DNA from: CAYTTR01 sp964440805
Lineage (GTDB): Bacteria; Acidobacteriota; Aminicenantia; Aminicenantales; Aminicenantaceae
NCBI GenBank assembly: GCA_964440805.1
Contig: CAYTTR010000064.1
Location: 1-6,899 of the forward strand
Length of the DNA: 6,899 nt
Reading direction: 5' to 3'
The first letter of the stretch is position 1. Every line of letters starts with the position of its first letter. The notes beneath the pieces are model-generated. The model was given only the letters and a program-made list of their open reading frames with translations, made no database searches and had not been told where the DNA came from. The position numbers and the translations under genes were made by a program. Positions 5,360 through 6,899 of the stretch are shown here, in pieces.

Positions 5360-5956
5360 ATGGATATCGTCTCAAGGGTGCAGGGGATCATAGTAAACCC
5401 CAAAAGTGAATGGGAAAAGATAAAGACCGAAGAGATTTCTATAAAGGAATTATTCATCTCTTACGCCATGATCCTGGCTGCTGTACCGGCAGTGGCTCAG
5501 TTTATTGGACTGGGGTTGGTGGGCAAGAGAATTCCTTTTGTCGGGTGGTACAGATACGGGATAGGTTCGGCTTTTATTTACATGATTCTTTCTTATATCC
5601 TCGCCCTGGCTGCTGTTTATGTCACCGGCATAGTCATTAATGCCCTGGCTCCCACCTTTGGCTCAACCCAGAATACGAACAAAGCCATGAGCTTAGCTGT
5701 CTTCAGCATGACTCCCCTTTGGGTAGCTGGAATTCTTTATGTTATACCTTTTTTGAGTATTTTGGTGTTCTTAGGAGGGCTCTACGGTCTTTATGTTCTC
5801 TACACAGGTTTTGCCAGCGGTATAATGGCTACGCCCAAGGAAAAAGTTCTGGGTTATTTTATTGTCAGTCTTATTGTGAACATCATCCTCTGGTTTGTTA
5901 TAAGTGCTATTTTGGGAGCGATTTTCGCTGTAGGTGCGGTCAGCGGAGTTTACTGA
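5360..5956 (+). CDS. Yip1-family multi-pass membrane protein
   Basis: This 198-residue integral membrane protein resembles the bacterial Yip1 domain family, whose role in bacteria is not defined. The soluble N-terminus contains the family-like NPKSEWEKIKTEE (13-25), with the conserved Pro and Trp. About five hydrophobic segments follow, near 31-54, 67-96, 111-130, 131-153 and 163-193. Length is usual for the family. The ATG is set by AAAGGAGG (5346-5353), 6 nt upstream. It has its own promoter and overlaps the 3' end of pyrF convergently by 17 bp. Nothing nearby suggests a partner. Confidence 0.8.
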   Translation: MDIVSRVQGIIVNPKSEWEKIKTEEISIKELFISYAMILAAVPAVAQFIGLGLVGKRIPFVGWYRYGIGSAFIYMILSYILALAAVYVTGIVINALAPTFGSTQNTNKAMSLAVFSMTPLWVAGILYVIPFLSILVFLGGLYGLYVLYTGFASGIMATPKEKVLGYFIVSLIVNIILWFVISAILGAIFAVGAVSGVY

Positions 5957-6674
5957 CCAACCGGATTTCCTTTAATATTCTTTGGAAAGCTTCTCCTGGG
6001 CGGGGAGCTGCGGTCACCGGTCGTCCCAATACTAAATAATCAGAACCTTTCTGGATAGCCTGGGCTGGGGTGAGGAAGCGCTTCTGGTCGTGAGTTTCCG
6101 ACCAGGAAGGTCTGATCCCGGGAGTGACAATCAAGAATTCTTTTCCTATTTCCTGGCGGATTAATTCCACTTCTTGAGGGGAGCAGACCACTCCATCCAT
6201 ATCGCATTGCCGGGCCAAATCAGTCAGGCGCAGAACAACTGAGGAGGGACTTTGTAGAAAGCCGATTTCATCAAGATCGCTTTTATCCAGGCTGGTTAGA
6301 ATAGTAACTGCCAGCAGAAGAGGCCGGCGGCATCTTCTCTTTTCAGATTCTTCAATGGCAGTGCTTACTGTCTTTTTCATCATTTCTTTTCCCCCGGATG
6401 CATGAAGGGTCATCATGGCTACCTGCATTCTGACTCCTTCGGCCACAGCTCCGGCCACAGCGTTAGGAATGTCGTGCAACTTCAGATCGAGAAAGACGTT
6501 TTTGCGCAGGGATTGAATTTTTTTTATAATCAGCGGTCCTTCCCGGGTAAACAGTTTCAAACCAACTTTGAATATTTCAGCTTCTGGTAATTGTTTGACT
6601 AAATTGATAGCTTTTTCAGAGGAGTCAACGTCTAAGGCAATAATAAGTCTTTCTGGAACGACGGCTTGTTCCAT
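5940..6674 (-). CDS. pyrF: Orotidine 5'-phosphate decarboxylase
   Basis: This 244-residue TIM-barrel enzyme decarboxylates OMP to UMP, the last step of de novo UMP synthesis. LIIALDVDS (10-18) carries the first-strand Asp, and KVGLK (36-40) holds a conserved lysine. The catalytic Asp-Lys-Asp cluster is in FLDLKLHDIPNAV (61-73: Asp63, Lys65, Asp68). Near the C-terminus are LIVTPGIRP and the phosphate-binding YLVLGRPVTAAPRPGEAF. Length is typical for the bacterial short form. AAAGGA (6683-6688) lies 8 nt before the ATG. The start is only 23 bp from the end of repeat copy D, so the promoter must lie in or beyond the repeat. No other pyr genes are in view. Confidence 0.96.
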   Translation of the reverse strand: MEQAVVPERLIIALDVDSSEKAINLVKQLPEAEIFKVGLKLFTREGPLIIKKIQSLRKNVFLDLKLHDIPNAVAGAVAEGVRMQVAMMTLHASGGKEMMKKTVSTAIEESEKRRCRRPLLLAVTILTSLDKSDLDEIGFLQSPSSVVLRLTDLARQCDMDGVVCSPQEVELIRQEIGKEFLIVTPGIRPSWSETHDQKRFLTPAQAIQKGSDYLVLGRPVTAAPRPGEAFQRILKEIRLVSKLR

Positions 6675-6697
6675 TGCGGTTTTCCTTTCTTTATTAA

Positions 6698-6899
6698 CCT
6701 GAACTATTCATAAAAAAGGCCGATACTTTTTATATCACAAATACTGTCTATGATTTAAGAGATTTTATCATGGCGTACGTAAAGAAATTAAGTTCATTTA
6801 ATTTTTCCATTTAATATTATTTAAAATCGGCCTTTTTTACCCTTCGGGCGAGCCGCGCTTGCTGCATCTACTTCGTTACAGGACACTTGCGGTGGAAGG
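6698..6899 (+). mobile_element. MITE-like repeat, copy D (left part, cut by window end)
   Basis: The left terminal repeat CCTGAACTATTCA starts at 6698 and is preceded by TTAA (6694-6697). The stem TAAAAAAGGCCGAT (6711-6724) pairs perfectly with 6826-6839. The bases at 6723 and 6827 are A and T, where copies B and C have G and C, so pairing is kept by a double change. The left arm of the second hairpin is at 6878-6886; the rest is outside the window. It matches copy A at 109 of 111 shared bases. It has the same orientation as the other three copies and lies directly upstream of pyrF. Confidence 0.85.

Noticed and set aside
5019..5375. Open frames on both strands over the tRNA genes
   Set aside because: Their sequence is the translated tRNA-Gly and tRNA-Cys genes (for example RADLNRRPSAWQADVLPLNYA), a familiar false protein produced by tRNA sequence.
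1..6899. Four regularly recurring repeats as a possible CRISPR array
   Set aside because: The units are about 263 bp with gene-sized gaps, terminal inverted repeats and TTAA flanks, and no cas genes are present.
1..6899. Circular contig suggested by similar window ends
   Set aside because: The 111-bp overlap has two mismatches and lies in a dispersed repeat that occurs twice more inside, so repeat identity explains it.

Overview
This is a bacterial chromosomal segment of ordinary housekeeping genes with unusually many copies of a short non-coding repeat. The genes are cell-wall genes (ddl, mltG), the RNase H-fold protein ruvX, a nucleoid protein (HU), pyrimidine synthesis (pyrF), two tRNAs with encoded CCA ends, a Yip1-type membrane protein and a secreted or anchored protein I do not recognise. 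Base composition is moderate and AT-leaning, and several promoters fit the sigma-70 consensus closely. The phylum cannot be fixed from these genes. An uncultured Gram-negative-type lineage is plausible (Aminicenantes-like is only an impression). Both window ends fall inside copies of the same repeat, as expected for a draft or metagenomic contig broken at repeats.

Layout. 1-172: right part of repeat copy A. 218-2723 (minus): a tight operon ddl-ruvX-mltG, with a 4-bp ATGA overlap and then a 2-bp gap. 2724-2997: the ddl leader plus a GC-rich palindromic island. 2998-3276: complete repeat copy B, lying against the 3' end of hup (3281-3550, minus). 3564-3898: an intergenic region with outward promoters for hup and for the unknown gene at 3899-4735 (plus). 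4754-5013: repeat copy C. 5089-5255: tRNA-Gly(GCC) and tRNA-Cys(GCA). 5360-5956 (plus): Yip1-family membrane protein, overlapping convergently with pyrF (5940-6674, minus). 6698-6899: left part of repeat copy D, 23 bp upstream of the pyrF start.

How the parts fit. ddl makes the D-Ala-D-Ala used for peptidoglycan precursors, and MltG cleaves nascent glycan strands, so the operon is centred on the cell wall with RuvX (16S rRNA processing) between. The other genes are separate transcription units.

Most notable signal. The repeat is a MITE-like element of about 263 bp with imperfect terminal inverted repeats (CCTGAACTATTCA / CCTGGATTATTCA) and TTAA at the insertion site. Its internal stem shows a compensatory G-C to A-T change between two subfamilies. 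The RuvX-family protein also has Asn where a catalytic Asp is expected. I found no CRISPR array, toxin-antitoxin pair, phage gene, transposase or defence system, and I do not claim a new multi-gene system.
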